Under the pieces are notes generated by a model. The model worked only from the letters and a program-made list of their open reading frames with translations, was not told the origin of the DNA and made no database searches. From assembly GCF_005503555.1 (NCBI RefSeq), contig NZ_SCNG01000006.1:62001-126000 (forward strand): a stretch of 64,000 bases of DNA, written 5' to 3'. Positions within the stretch are counted from its first letter, which is position 1. Each line of letters begins with the position of its first letter. The position numbers and the translations under genes are program-made. The stretch comes from Rudaea sp. 3F27F6. Its GTDB lineage: Bacteria > Pseudomonadota > Gammaproteobacteria > Xanthomonadales > Rhodanobacteraceae. Shown one piece after another: positions 8,970 to 18,368 of the stretch.

Positions 8970-9071
8970 TTCGACACGGATAAACGCGGATGAACATGGA
9001 CGGATGCAGAAACCATTTTGATTTACGGCTCTCTGCTTTTCTCCGTGTCCCTTCGTGTTGATCCGCGTCCG
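8970..9071. repeat. Degenerate copy of the inverted repeat between edd and eda
   Basis: The left arm (from TTCGACACGGAT at 8970) and the right arm ending at 9071 (GATCCGCGTCCGAA) are imperfectly complementary and contain the same ACGGAT/CGCGGAT words as the element at 6988-7073. The two elements bracket edd. It fills most of the 134-base edd-eda gap and ends before the eda ribosome site (GGAG at 9080). Confidence 0.6.
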
Positions 9072-9091
9072 AATTTTTTTGGAGTTCGTAG

Positions 9092-9748
9092 ATGACCACC
9101 CCCATCGAAAAGAAACAAGCTGAAGTCGAGAAAACCCTGCGCCTCGCGCCCGTGGTCGCCGTCGTCGTGATCGAAGATCTCGCCGCGGCCGTGCCGCTGG
9201 CGAAAGCGCTTGTCGCCGGCGGCATCCCCGCGATCGAAATCACCCTGCGCACACCGGTCGCGCTCGATGCGATCCGCGCGATCTCCGGCGAAGTCGAAAG
9301 CGCCGTGGTCGGTTCGGGCACGGTGCTCACGCCGAACGATCTGAAGGCTTCCGAACGCGCCGGCGCGCGTTTCGCCGTATCGCCCGGGGCGACCGACGCG
9401 CTGCTCGCCGCCGCCGACGCGAGCCTGCTGCCATGGCTGCCTGCCGCGGCCACCGCGTCCGAAGCGATGAAGCTGTTCGAGCGCGGCTATCGCTACCAGA
9501 AATTCTTTCCGGCCGTCCCGGCCGGTGGCGTCAATCTGATCAAGGCATGGGCTTCGCCGCTGCCCGCGATCAAGTTCTGCCCGACCGGCGGCATCCGCGA
9601 GAACACCGCGCCCGACTTTCTCGCCAGCCCGAACGTTGTCTGCGTAGGCGGCACTTGGCTGAGTCCGGCCGAACTGCTCAAGGCCGGCGACTGGAAGAAA
9701 GTCGAAGAACTGGCGCGGGCGGCCGCGGCGTTGAAAGCGACGGCCTGA
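9092..9748 (+). CDS. eda: 2-Keto-3-deoxy-6-phosphogluconate aldolase
   Basis: A 218-residue class I aldolase that cleaves KDPG to pyruvate and glyceraldehyde-3-phosphate. The catalytic glutamate is in IPAIEITLRTP and the Schiff-base lysine in YQKFFPA; VGSGTVL and the phosphate-binding CPTGGI are also present. The ATG has a GGAG ribosome site eight bases upstream. It closes the zwf-pgl-edd-eda run. Its stop is 18 bases from the end of a convergent gene, with no room for a separate terminator. Confidence 0.95.
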   Translation: MTTPIEKKQAEVEKTLRLAPVVAVVVIEDLAAAVPLAKALVAGGIPAIEITLRTPVALDAIRAISGEVESAVVGSGTVLTPNDLKASERAGARFAVSPGATDALLAAADASLLPWLPAAATASEAMKLFERGYRYQKFFPAVPAGGVNLIKAWASPLPAIKFCPTGGIRENTAPDFLASPNVVCVGGTWLSPAELLKAGDWKKVEELARAAAALKATA

Positions 9749-9766
9749 CCGATAGCGAGGGGAACG

Positions 9767-11209
9767 CTAAGAACAGGGCGTGCCGTCGGCGCTCAAGCAG
9801 GCGGCATGCAGTTTGTGCCGGTACAGCGACGTGTAGTTGGCGAGCACGCCTTTTCCGCCCGCGTCGCCATTGATGAGTTGGTTGATCCAGAAGCCGGTTA
9901 CTGGTTGGCCGATCAGCACGTTGCCATTTACTGCCGCAAGCCGATGAGTCGTTGCTTCCGGCATTGCGAGATCGAATTTCGCCCACCCGTTTTCTGCATC
10001 CGGAATCTGGAAATTCGCCGTAACCAGCCTCGACGCAACGATCTGGGAGGCGGATTGCTGCTGGCCAAAAGTCGCCACCTGCGTTTCATAGAACAAGCCT
10101 TTGCCCCAGACCGGAGGCAAGGTGACGATCTCCGGTGTGTTCTGCCCTTCCTCGCGATCGAAGATGGCTGCACGTATCGCACTTCCTGACGTCCCGCCGA
10201 GCGCCTTCGAGAAGGCAAGCTCGAACGGCGGCCGCACGGCACCGTTGATGTAGTAGGGATCGACATAGAAACGCTTGGTCGGATAGGTGATCACCCATTC
10301 CGATGCGGCCGCCACGCTGTTCGAAGTCCAGTACTCGTTGTGAATCTCGTTCGCCATGAACACAGCGGATACGGCATCGATGGGACGCGCGAAAGCCAGC
10401 GTCAGTCGGCCGGCATCGGTCATGACGTCCGCGGACAACGAGGTCGCATTCGAGACATTCGGCGTAAGCGCATCCGGCCGGCTGTGCTCGCCGCGGCCGT
10501 CTTTGACATAGAACTGTGCAATCGCATCGGCACCATAAGAGAACACCGTACCGTTGGCGACATTGAGAACCATGCCGTTGCCGACCAAGCCACCCGTAGG
10601 CGGACCGATGTCCTTGGTCGAATCGGCAACCCACTGACCGCCGGCCGCCCAGGCATTGACCGCACTCGCGCAATCGGCCGGAACGCCTTCAACATGAGTG
10701 ATCGCGTTCAAAGTCGCGCTCGGCCCAGTCACCGTTCCCATTTCGATGATTTCGATATGCCCTTCGCGTGTGCGTGAGACATCGGTCGGGCCACCATCCT
10801 TGCCTTGCATCGCACTGCCGTCGAAATTGGCCGTCGTCAGAGCCAACGCCGTCGCCGACGTTCTTGGCAATTTCGGCACCGTGCAACTGTTGTCGTTGGT
10901 GAAGATCGCCGCTCCGCCGTTTCCGGAGTCGACCACCGCGCCGACCCAGTAGTCATCCGGCGATAAATACAGATTGAAATCCTGCACGTCGCGGCCGTTG
11001 TAGCCTTCGAGCAGGCGCACCTTGATCGCCTTGCCTTGATTGGTCGTATTGAAGACGGCGAAGAACGTCGCGTAGCCGCCGTTGACCGTGTAATACGGAT
11101 AGACGAGCACCTGCCCCGCTCCATACGGGTTGAGATACATCGCCATTGCTGCGGGCGCGCAGAGACTCGCCGCAGCGCCGAAGAAAAAAGTACCGAGATT
11201 CCGTTTCAT
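9767..11209 (-). CDS. Secreted protein of unknown function, paralogue 1
   Basis: A 480-residue exported protein that I do not recognise as a named family. A signal peptide (residues 1 to about 23, ending APAAMA) is followed by YLNPYGAGQVLVYPYYTVN, which looks like a beta-rich domain start. Then come LLEGYNGRDVQDFNLYLSP and a C-terminal WINQLINGDAGGKGVLANYT segment. It ends in Cys-Ser. It is a tandem duplicate of the next gene, with near-identical N- and C-terminal thirds. The start has a GGGAG ribosome site. Convergent with eda. Similar proteins with a YYTVN...NTT.QGKA.KVR pattern occur in gammaproteobacteria as hypothetical proteins; a surface or extracellular role is a guess. Confidence 0.8.
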   Translation of the reverse strand: MKRNLGTFFFGAAASLCAPAAMAMYLNPYGAGQVLVYPYYTVNGGYATFFAVFNTTNQGKAIKVRLLEGYNGRDVQDFNLYLSPDDYWVGAVVDSGNGGAAIFTNDNSCTVPKLPRTSATALALTTANFDGSAMQGKDGGPTDVSRTREGHIEIIEMGTVTGPSATLNAITHVEGVPADCASAVNAWAAGGQWVADSTKDIGPPTGGLVGNGMVLNVANGTVFSYGADAIAQFYVKDGRGEHSRPDALTPNVSNATSLSADVMTDAGRLTLAFARPIDAVSAVFMANEIHNEYWTSNSVAAASEWVITYPTKRFYVDPYYINGAVRPPFELAFSKALGGTSGSAIRAAIFDREEGQNTPEIVTLPPVWGKGLFYETQVATFGQQQSASQIVASRLVTANFQIPDAENGWAKFDLAMPEATTHRLAAVNGNVLIGQPVTGFWINQLINGDAGGKGVLANYTSLYRHKLHAACLSADGTPCS

Positions 11210-11224
11210 GATCTTCTCCCCGGC

Positions 11225-12661
11225 TCAAGAACAAGGCGTGCCGTCGGCACGCTGGCAAGCGACGTGCAGTTTGTGCGGATACAGCGCCGTATAGTTCGCC
11301 AGCACGCCTTTTCCGTCGGCATTGCCGTTGATCAACTGATTGACCCAGAAGCCGGTCACCGGCTGTCCGAGAAGCACGTTGCCATTAGTGGCAACGAGAC
11401 GATGGCTCGGCGCGACGGTCGGAGCCAAATCGAATCGCGCCCAACCGTTGTCGAACTCGATGCCACCGACAGATCCCGCGACGAGACGAGACCCGAGCAA
11501 AAAAGATTGTGCAGCCGGCGGTTGCCTAAAAATCGGCACCTGTGTTTCGTACATCAATAGCCCGTCGCCCCCCAAAGACCCTACCGAGAAGTAGATCTTG
11601 CCTTGGATAGCTTCTTCGCGATCGAAAAAATCCGTGTCAATGGGGCTATAAGAACTATTGCCTACAAATTTCTGATCGAACGGCGGCAGCACTGCTCCCG
11701 TCACCCAATAGGGATCCACGTAGAACCGCTTCGTCGGGTAAGTGATCACCCACTCCGATGTCGCGCCGATACTCTGCAACGACCAGAACTCGTTCTGGAT
11801 CTTGTCGGCCATGAACACGGCGGAGACCGCATCGACGGGCCGCGCATAGGTCAGCGACAAGGGCCCGTCGTCGGTATAAACATCGGCGGTCAGCGAAGTG
11901 GCGCTCGAAATATTCGGCGTCAGTGCTTGCGGGCCACTGTGCTCGCCGCGATCACCGCGCGCATAGAACTGGGCGATGGCATCAGCCCCGTAGGAAAACA
12001 CGGTGCCTTTGTCGACATTGAGAATCACGCCGTTGCCGAACAGTCCGCCCGACGGAGGACCGATGTCCTTGCTCGCGTCGAGCGTCCATTGACCGCCGTT
12101 TCCCCAGGCATTGACGATGCTCGGGCAATCGGTGGGCACACCCTGTACGTGAGTGATGGCGCTCAAGGTCGCACTCGGATTGGCTACCGTACCCATTTCG
12201 ATGATTTCGATATGCCCTTCGCGCGTGCGCGAGACATCGGTCGGCCCGCCATCCGCGCCTTGTGTGCCCGTGCCGTCGAAGTTCGCGGTCGTCAGCGCCA
12301 ACGCTGTTGCCGACGTTCTCGGCAGCTTCGGCACCGTGCAGCTATTGTCGTTGGTGAAGATCGCTGCGCCGCCGTTTCCGGAATCGACCACCGCGCCGAC
12401 CCAATAGTCGTTTGGCGACAGATAGACGTTGAAGTCCTGCACGTCACGGCCGTTGTAGCCTTCGAGCAGGCGCACCTTGAGCGCTTTACCCTGGTCGGTT
12501 GTGTTGGTGATCGTGAAGAATGTGGCGTAGCCGTTGTTGACCGTGTAGTACGGATAGACGAGTACTTGACCCAGGCCGTTCGGGTTCAAGTGCATCGCCC
12601 TCACAGCAGGCGAAGAAAGGGCAGCCGTGGCGGCAAGAACCCCTATCGCAATTCCTTTCAT
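11225..12661 (-). CDS. Secreted protein of unknown function, paralogue 2
   Basis: A 478-residue exported protein, tandem paralogue of the gene at 9767 and first in a two-gene unit (15 bases between them). The signal peptide ends near SSPAVRA. MHLNPNGLGQVLVYPYYTVN, the CTVPKLPRTSATALALTTAN block with a conserved cysteine, and the ending HKLHVACQRADGTPCS are shared with its partner. The middle and the region after about residue 330 differ most, with an insert around SVGSLGGDGLLMYETQ. A GGGGAG ribosome site precedes the ATG. Function unknown. The duplication next to sugar genes hints at a role in surface carbohydrate capture, but nothing in the sequence proves it. Confidence 0.8.
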   Translation of the reverse strand: MKGIAIGVLAATAALSSPAVRAMHLNPNGLGQVLVYPYYTVNNGYATFFTITNTTDQGKALKVRLLEGYNGRDVQDFNVYLSPNDYWVGAVVDSGNGGAAIFTNDNSCTVPKLPRTSATALALTTANFDGTGTQGADGGPTDVSRTREGHIEIIEMGTVANPSATLSAITHVQGVPTDCPSIVNAWGNGGQWTLDASKDIGPPSGGLFGNGVILNVDKGTVFSYGADAIAQFYARGDRGEHSGPQALTPNISSATSLTADVYTDDGPLSLTYARPVDAVSAVFMADKIQNEFWSLQSIGATSEWVITYPTKRFYVDPYWVTGAVLPPFDQKFVGNSSYSPIDTDFFDREEAIQGKIYFSVGSLGGDGLLMYETQVPIFRQPPAAQSFLLGSRLVAGSVGGIEFDNGWARFDLAPTVAPSHRLVATNGNVLLGQPVTGFWVNQLINGNADGKGVLANYTALYPHKLHVACQRADGTPCS

Positions 12662-12736
12662 GACACTCCCCAGTAGCTATCTGCCCCCTGTCTGGAACCT
12701 ATCGACGCCCCCACCGTCAGGCAAATGAAAAAAAGT

Positions 12737-13822
12737 TTACTTTGCCTGCCCTCCTGAGGGCCGCACCGGCGCGGTCGAGCCGCGGATCACGAGGGTCGGG
12801 CTGAAGCCGACATTGTCGATGCTCTGCTCGGCATGACGCCCATGTTTTAGCTCGGCGATCAGGCGCTCGGTCGCGCGCCGCGCGATGTCCTCGGTCGCTT
12901 GCTTGGCGGTGGTCAGCGCAGGCCAGCACTGGCGCGAGAACGGGCTGTCCTCGAAGCCGGCAATCGACAGGTCGAACGGCACATTGAGGTTCGCCGCCTT
13001 GGCCGCAGCGAGCACGCCCGCGGCGATTTCGTCGTTCGAGCCGAAGATCGCGGTCGGCGGCGACTTGAGCGCCAACAGCCTGCGTGCACCGCGGAAGCCA
13101 TCGTCGAACGAATAATCGCCTTCGACGATCAGCGCCTTGTCGAGCGCAATGCCGTAGTGTTTGAGCGCATCCTCATAGCCCTGATAACGCTCGGGACTGG
13201 AACGGTGCGCCTTGCCGCCCCAGAGAAAACCGATGCGCTGATGGCCGAGCTGGATCAGATGCTCGGTCACCGCATAGGCGGCGTCGCGGTCGTCGACGAA
13301 GACGCAGGGGAAACCGTCGCGCGGATCTTCCGCCGCGGACAGAATGCGCACGAACTTGATCTTGTTCGTCGCAAGGAAATGGATCAATTCCATGCGCTCG
13401 GACATCGGCGGCGCGAGCACGAGGCCGGCCAGACGCGAACGCTGCACCAGTTCGCGCAGTTCTTCGGCCAGCTCGGGCGAATTCGAGTCGCAGGGATGGA
13501 TGTTGAGATCGAAGCCGGTCTCGCGGCAGACGGAAAGCACACCGTTCTGCATCGCGATGACGTAGTACGCGTTCGGGTTGTCGTAGACCATGCCGAGCGT
13601 GTACGACTTCGCACTGCGCAGGCTGCGCGCGGACTGATCGGGTTGATAGTTGAGCTCGGCAATCGCGCGCTCGACGCGCTTGCGCGTCGATTCGAGCACC
13701 GACTGCTCCTGATTGACGACACGCGACACGGTCTTCAACGACACCTTCGCGCGCAGCGCGACGTCCTTGATCGTGGCGCTGCGTTTGCGGGTCGTATCCA
13801 GCGTCGTTTGTCCCATCTGCAT
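12737..13822 (-). CDS. LacI-family transcriptional regulator
   Basis: A 361-residue LacI/GalR regulator. The N-terminal helix-turn-helix and hinge are clear (ATIKDVALRAKVSLKTVSRV, then LNYQPDQSARSLRS), followed by a periplasmic-binding-like effector domain with YQGYEDALKHYGI and AIFGSNDEIAAGVL. Two start codons are possible, ATG 13822 and ATG 13816; GAGG a few bases upstream serves either. It is divergent from the glucokinase-TonB receptor-GH20 genes, and a 14-bp palindrome typical of LacI operators lies in the shared upstream region. The likely effector is a sugar or sugar phosphate from this pathway. Confidence 0.92.
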   Translation of the reverse strand: MQMGQTTLDTTRKRSATIKDVALRAKVSLKTVSRVVNQEQSVLESTRKRVERAIAELNYQPDQSARSLRSAKSYTLGMVYDNPNAYYVIAMQNGVLSVCRETGFDLNIHPCDSNSPELAEELRELVQRSRLAGLVLAPPMSERMELIHFLATNKIKFVRILSAAEDPRDGFPCVFVDDRDAAYAVTEHLIQLGHQRIGFLWGGKAHRSSPERYQGYEDALKHYGIALDKALIVEGDYSFDDGFRGARRLLALKSPPTAIFGSNDEIAAGVLAAAKAANLNVPFDLSIAGFEDSPFSRQCWPALTTAKQATEDIARRATERLIAELKHGRHAEQSIDNVGFSPTLVIRGSTAPVRPSGGQAK

Positions 13823-14093
13823 TGTCCTCGTCTCATTGTCGCCGGAAAGCCATTTCGCGACCAGTTGAAATATCGCCGCATGGCGTGGCCCGCGACGACT
13901 TAGCGCAGTTCGCGCCCGCTATCGCTGCCGTCTTCGCCGAGCCGCCTGCGAGATTGTTGGCTCGATACCGTTATGCGCGTCACAAAATTTTCAATTTTCG
14001 TATCGTTGTCATTGGCGAATATACGGAAATTTGGCTCTGCAAAGCCATTCTCACCCGATATCCACGCTGAAAACAAATTTTGTCACACATTGT

Positions 14094-14107
14094 TGACAAC
14101 GTTGTCA
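14094..14107. promoter_or_regulatory. Perfect 14-bp palindrome, candidate LacI operator
   Basis: TGACAACGTTGTCA is a perfect palindrome in the 399-base gap between the LacI gene and the second glucokinase. It overlaps a consensus -35 word (TTGACA, 14093-14098), as expected for a repressor site; no convincing -10 was found. A half-site (CGTTGTCA) occurs at 14004-14011, and a one-mismatch copy lies at 3799-3812 before nagB-II. The rest of the gap holds nothing else I recognise. Confidence 0.65.
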
Positions 14108-14221
14108 TCATGCTGGAAACTCCGCCGCGACTGATGGGATTCGATCACTGTCGGCAGATACAAGGGGATTTCGGAGCGCACTCCGAAACGTTTCAGTCCT
14201 GAAGCGGGGAAGCTGTACACG

Positions 14222-15292
14222 ATGCAAGGCGCAAGTCCGCAATTCGTCGATCAGCCAGCGCAGCCTGCGTATGCAGCGCCCAGCGCACGCGCGCCGTTCC
14301 TCGCCGCCGACGTCGGCGGGACACATGCGCGCATCGGCCTCGTCCGCCCCGGACCGGATTCGGCCAACGGCCGCGACCGCCTGAGCATCCTGCAGTACCG
14401 CAAGTTCGCCTGTGCCGACTACGCCAGCCTGCACGACATCCTGCGCGAATTCACCAATACGGTCGGCGGCCCGGTCGCGGCTCACGCCTGCATCGCCTGC
14501 GCCGGACTGCTGCGCGGCGACGATCTGATCAATGCAAACCTGCCGTGGCGCGTGTCGATCTCGCGCCTGCGCAGCGAACTCGGCCTCGACCGCATCGTGC
14601 TCGTCAACGACTTCAAGGCGGTCGCCTACGCCGCTCACTTCCAGGGCACGGCGGGATCTACGCCGATCGCCGGACGCGGCGCGATCGATCACACCCAGCC
14701 GCGACTGGTCGTCGGCCCCGGCACGGGACTCGGCGCGGCCGTGTTGATTCCGGGCGCAGACCTTACGCGTCCCGGCATTCTCGCCACCGAAGGCGGCCAC
14801 GCGGCGCTCGCCGCGCGCACCGAACTCGAACTCGAAATCCTGCGCCGGCTCGGCAACGGTTCGGCACACGTGCCGAGCGAACAGATTTTCTCCGGCCCCG
14901 GCATGCTCGCCCTGTACCGCACGCTTTGCGCACTGCGCGCCGCGCATGCGCAGTTCGAGTCGCCCGCGCAGATCACTGCCGCGGCGCTCGCACAGAGCGA
15001 TGCGCTCGCACTGGAAACCGTCGAACTGTTCTGCGCCTGGTTCGGCAGTCTGATCGGCGATCTGGTGATGCTGCTCGGCGCCTACGGCGGCGTCTATCTC
15101 GCCGGCGGCGTGCTGCCGCAGATTGCGCCGCTGCTGCGCGACAGCGGCTTCGCCGCGCGCCTGAGCGACAAGGGTGCGCTGCGCGAGGTGCTCGAACGCG
15201 TGCCCGTGCACCTGATCGACCACGGCCAGCTCGGCGTGACCGGCGCGGCGCACTGGTTCCTCGATCACGAATACGAAGAAGGAAAACGCTGA
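14222..15292 (+). CDS. glk: Glucokinase (second paralogue)
   Basis: A complete glucokinase, 356 aa. The ATP-binding FLAADVGGTHARIGLV lies near residue 30 after a proline/alanine-rich N-terminal extension. It also has RLRSELGLDRIVLVNDF, GPGTGLGAAVLI, EGGHAAL and the closing HGQLGVTGAAHWF. It phosphorylates glucose and possibly related hexoses such as GlcNAc in the cytoplasm. The only ribosome-site candidate (GGGGA) is farther from the ATG than ideal, so the start is somewhat uncertain; the kinase fold begins about 25 residues in. It is first in a run with a TonB-dependent receptor, a hexosaminidase and NagX, which favours a role in using imported amino sugars or glucose. Confidence 0.9.
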   Translation: MQGASPQFVDQPAQPAYAAPSARAPFLAADVGGTHARIGLVRPGPDSANGRDRLSILQYRKFACADYASLHDILREFTNTVGGPVAAHACIACAGLLRGDDLINANLPWRVSISRLRSELGLDRIVLVNDFKAVAYAAHFQGTAGSTPIAGRGAIDHTQPRLVVGPGTGLGAAVLIPGADLTRPGILATEGGHAALAARTELELEILRRLGNGSAHVPSEQIFSGPGMLALYRTLCALRAAHAQFESPAQITAAALAQSDALALETVELFCAWFGSLIGDLVMLLGAYGGVYLAGGVLPQIAPLLRDSGFAARLSDKGALREVLERVPVHLIDHGQLGVTGAAHWFLDHEYEEGKR

Positions 15293-15443
15293 ATGGCTCC
15301 GCCGCGCGCGGACAGAGAACACGGGAGCAAAAATCGGTGCGGGACGCACGTATAAAAATAAAAAATGCAAATAAGTGGAAAAGAGCTGGAGATGCGGCTA
15401 CGCCAAGTCTTCCTGACCATACACACCATTGAGAGGGCCACCG

Positions 15444-18191
15444 ATGAAATCCAGAAAAACTCTGCTTGCGGCGAGTATCGCGGCAAGCCTATACGCCAGT
15501 GCGTTCGCCTACGCCGCCGATCCGGCAGCGCCGGCAGTCGATCCGCAACAAGCACCGGCCGACTCCAAGAAGACCGCCGAAGAACTCGGCACCGTCGTCG
15601 TCACCGGCATCCGCAACACGGAAGAAGCCTCGCTGCGCCTGAAGCAGGCGTACGACTCGCACGTCGAAATCGTGACTTCTGAAGACGTCGGCAAGCTGCC
15701 GGCGAAGAACGTCGCCGACTCGCTGCAGCGCCTGCCCGGCATCAACATCGCCAGCGCGTCCGCGAGCGAAGGCGGCTTCGACGAAAACGACCGCGTCTCC
15801 ATCCGCGGTACCGCGCCGAGTCTCACCCAGACCTTGATCAACGGCCACAGCGTCGGTACGGGCGACTGGTTCGTGCTCAGTCAGGTGCAGACGATCGGCC
15901 GCAGCGTCAGCTACCTGCTGCTGCCGTCGGAGATCGTCAGCGAAGTTGTCGTACACAAATCGTCCGAAGCGAAGATCGTTGAAGGCGGCGCCGCCGGCAC
16001 GGTCGACATCCGCACGCGCAAGCCGCTCGAATACTCGAAGCCGCTCACCGTCGAGGCAAGCGTCGGCGGCGTCTATTCCGATCTGCCCGGCGACACCGAG
16101 CCGCAGTTCTCCGGCCTGGTCAACTGGAAGAATGCGGACAACACATTCGGCGTGATGTTCCAGGCGTTCTACGAGAAGCGCAGCCTGCAGCGCAACGGCC
16201 AGGAAGTGGTCAACGGCTATCAGCAGATCCAGGCTACCGATCAGATCGCCAAGGACCACCCGGATCTCGCCGGCAAGTACTATCCCGACGAAATCGGCTC
16301 GGTGTACTTCACCCAGAAACGCGAACGCAAAGGCGGCGTGTTCGACATCCAGTACAAGCCTACCGACGACCTTTCGTTCGACCTCAACGGCTTCTTCTCC
16401 AAACTCAAGGCCGACAACTACAACCGCAACTACATGGAATGGGGCAGCCACTCGTTCATGAAGAGCGGCGCCGGCCTGCAGAGCTACAAAGTCGACGGCA
16501 ACCTGATCACCGCGGCCAACTTCGCGCCGGTGCCGGGCAGCACCGACTCCTACGGCGTCTACGACATGATCTCGCGCCCCGGCGCGTCTTCGCAGACCCA
16601 GTTCCTCACCGCGGAAGCGAAGTGGCGCACGAACGACCATCTCAGCTTCACCGGCCAAGTCGGCACGACCAAGGGCAAGGGCGACAGCCCTGAACAGAAC
16701 GTCCTCGAAGTCGGCACCCAGGCCGGCGCTGGCGCGAGCTGGCAGATGCAGGGCCTCGGCCGTCCGATCAACTGGAATCTCGGCGGCGACAACACCACGC
16801 CTTCCAACGTGCAGCTCGGCCAGGGCTGGATCTTCGGCGACCAGAACATTCACGTCACCGACAAGGAAAACTGGCTGCAGGCCGACGGCGAGCTGGCGTT
16901 CGACAACAGCGTGCTGTCTTCGCTCGACTTCGGCGTGCGTTACGCCAAGCACACGCGCGAAAACAGCAGCGACATCGGCCAGGGCCCGACCGGCGACTGG
17001 ACCAATCCGGCGAACCTGCCGGGCTCGTTCCAGCGCTACCCGGGCGACTTCCCGAGCACCATCGGCGGCAGTTTCCCGATCGCCTGGTATCTCACGCCGG
17101 AGCAGCTCGCCGAGTTCAACCGCAAGTTCGCCAATCGCGATCCGGTGCAGCGCTTCAACTGGCAGAACATCTACCGCGTCGAAGAAAAGGACACGGCGGT
17201 GTATCTGCAAGCCAACTTCACCGGCGACCGCTGGAGCGCCAACGCCGGCGTGCGCTACGTCAACACCGATCAGGACATCAACTACAACACGACGACGCCG
17301 GAGAAGTACACCGTCGGCGGGCCGTTCACCGGCTCGGCCTTCGGCCCGTACTACACGAGCAACTACAGCAACTCCGACGGCAAGTTCCTGCCGAGCGCGA
17401 ACTTCAAGTTCGAGCTCGCCCAGGACCTCATCACCCGCTTCTCTGTGTCGCAGACGCTGACGCGCCCCGACTACTCGGCTCTCGCCGGCTCGGTCTCGCT
17501 CGACGACCTGACTCACACGGGCAGCGGCGGCAATCCGCAGTTGCGGCCCATCGTCTCGACCAACTTCGACGCCGCGCTGGAATGGTACTTCGCGCCGCGC
17601 GGCCTGCTGTCGGCCGGCGTGTACACGATGGACCTGAAGGACTACGTGAACTTCGCCAACCAAGTGCGCACTTACAAGGACGTGCAGGCGAGTCAGAACG
17701 CGGGACACGATGTGTTCGTCGACTACAAGGTCAGCGTGCCGAGCAACGTCGGCGGCAGCATGAAGGGCGTCGAGCTGAACTACATCCAGCCGATCGGTGA
17801 AAACTTCGGCGTCGCGCTGAACTACACCTACGCCAACGGCCACGCCAACGACACCGACCGGCCGTGGCTGCAGGGCGCGTCGAAGAACACGGTCAATCTG
17901 TCCGGCTACTACGAGGACGACCGTTTCAGCGCACGCCTGACCTATACGTACCGTTCCTCGTTCTACGCGGGGGTGAGCCGTTCGGACAGCTACTTCCAAC
18001 AGGGCATCGGCAACCTCGCCGCGGCGTTCGGCTTCAAGGTCAACGACTGGGCGACGGTCACGCTCGACGCGCTGAACCTCAACGACCCGAAGATCAAGTA
18101 CTACACGCAGAACCCGGTGCTCGGCAAACAGCCGTACGCGATCTACACGAACGGACGCCAGTACTACGTCAATCTGCGCCTCAAGTTCTAA
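15444..18191 (+). CDS. TonB-dependent receptor (Xanthomonas/Caulobacter type)
   Basis: A 915-residue outer-membrane receptor. A signal peptide (ending near AYAADP) is followed by the TonB box/plug region (LGTVVVTGIRNTEEASLRLK, KLPAKNVADSLQRLPG, VSIRG) and a 22-strand barrel ending in YVNLRLKF with the terminal Phe needed for barrel insertion. There is no N-terminal signalling domain. The family takes up large or scarce nutrients using TonB energy. Between a glucokinase and a GH20 hexosaminidase, the substrate is most likely a chitooligosaccharide, GlcNAc-containing glycan or glucoside. The ATG at 15444 has GAGAGG seven bases upstream. The 151-base gap after glk contains AT-rich sequence that may hold a separate promoter. 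Confidence 0.93.
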   Translation: MKSRKTLLAASIAASLYASAFAYAADPAAPAVDPQQAPADSKKTAEELGTVVVTGIRNTEEASLRLKQAYDSHVEIVTSEDVGKLPAKNVADSLQRLPGINIASASASEGGFDENDRVSIRGTAPSLTQTLINGHSVGTGDWFVLSQVQTIGRSVSYLLLPSEIVSEVVVHKSSEAKIVEGGAAGTVDIRTRKPLEYSKPLTVEASVGGVYSDLPGDTEPQFSGLVNWKNADNTFGVMFQAFYEKRSLQRNGQEVVNGYQQIQATDQIAKDHPDLAGKYYPDEIGSVYFTQKRERKGGVFDIQYKPTDDLSFDLNGFFSKLKADNYNRNYMEWGSHSFMKSGAGLQSYKVDGNLITAANFAPVPGSTDSYGVYDMISRPGASSQTQFLTAEAKWRTNDHLSFTGQVGTTKGKGDSPEQNVLEVGTQAGAGASWQMQGLGRPINWNLGGDNTTPSNVQLGQGWIFGDQNIHVTDKENWLQADGELAFDNSVLSSLDFGVRYAKHTRENSSDIGQGPTGDWTNPANLPGSFQRYPGDFPSTIGGSFPIAWYLTPEQLAEFNRKFANRDPVQRFNWQNIYRVEEKDTAVYLQANFTGDRWSANAGVRYVNTDQDINYNTTTPEKYTVGGPFTGSAFGPYYTSNYSNSDGKFLPSANFKFELAQDLITRFSVSQTLTRPDYSALAGSVSLDDLTHTGSGGNPQLRPIVSTNFDAALEWYFAPRGLLSAGVYTMDLKDYVNFANQVRTYKDVQASQNAGHDVFVDYKVSVPSNVGGSMKGVELNYIQPIGENFGVALNYTYANGHANDTDRPWLQGASKNTVNLSGYYEDDRFSARLTYTYRSSFYAGVSRSDSYFQQGIGNLAAAFGFKVNDWATVTLDALNLNDPKIKYYTQNPVLGKQPYAIYTNGRQYYVNLRLKF

Positions 18192-18281
18192 GCCCTGCAA
18201 GAAGAAGTCCCGCTCCCGGCAACGGGAGCCGGGACCGGCCTCCGCCGGGCGCAATCCCTTTCAAGGCGTTCTCCAGCCGTT

Positions 18282-18314
18282 GCGGGCCTTGTGTCATTCG
18301 AGGCCCGCTTTTTT
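18282..18314 (+). terminator. Rho-independent terminator after the TonB receptor
   Basis: GCGGGCCT (18282-18289) pairs with AGGCCCGC (18301-18308) and is followed by six T. A second strong hairpin without a T run, CTCCCG/CGGGAG extended by TCCCG/CGGGA, lies at 18208-18234 directly after the stop. Together they separate the receptor from the hexosaminidase, which therefore needs its own promoter or read-through. Confidence 0.85.
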
Positions 18315-18368
18315 GTCCGCCAAAAGAAGAACGGTATGATCGAGCATCGTTTGAACGAGCGCAGCACC

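Noticed and set aside
15489-18254. A 921-codon open frame on the minus strand
   Set aside because: It lies entirely antisense to the TonB receptor and encodes a biased Arg/Val/Glu/Asp-rich sequence with no domain. It is a shadow of high-GC codon use.
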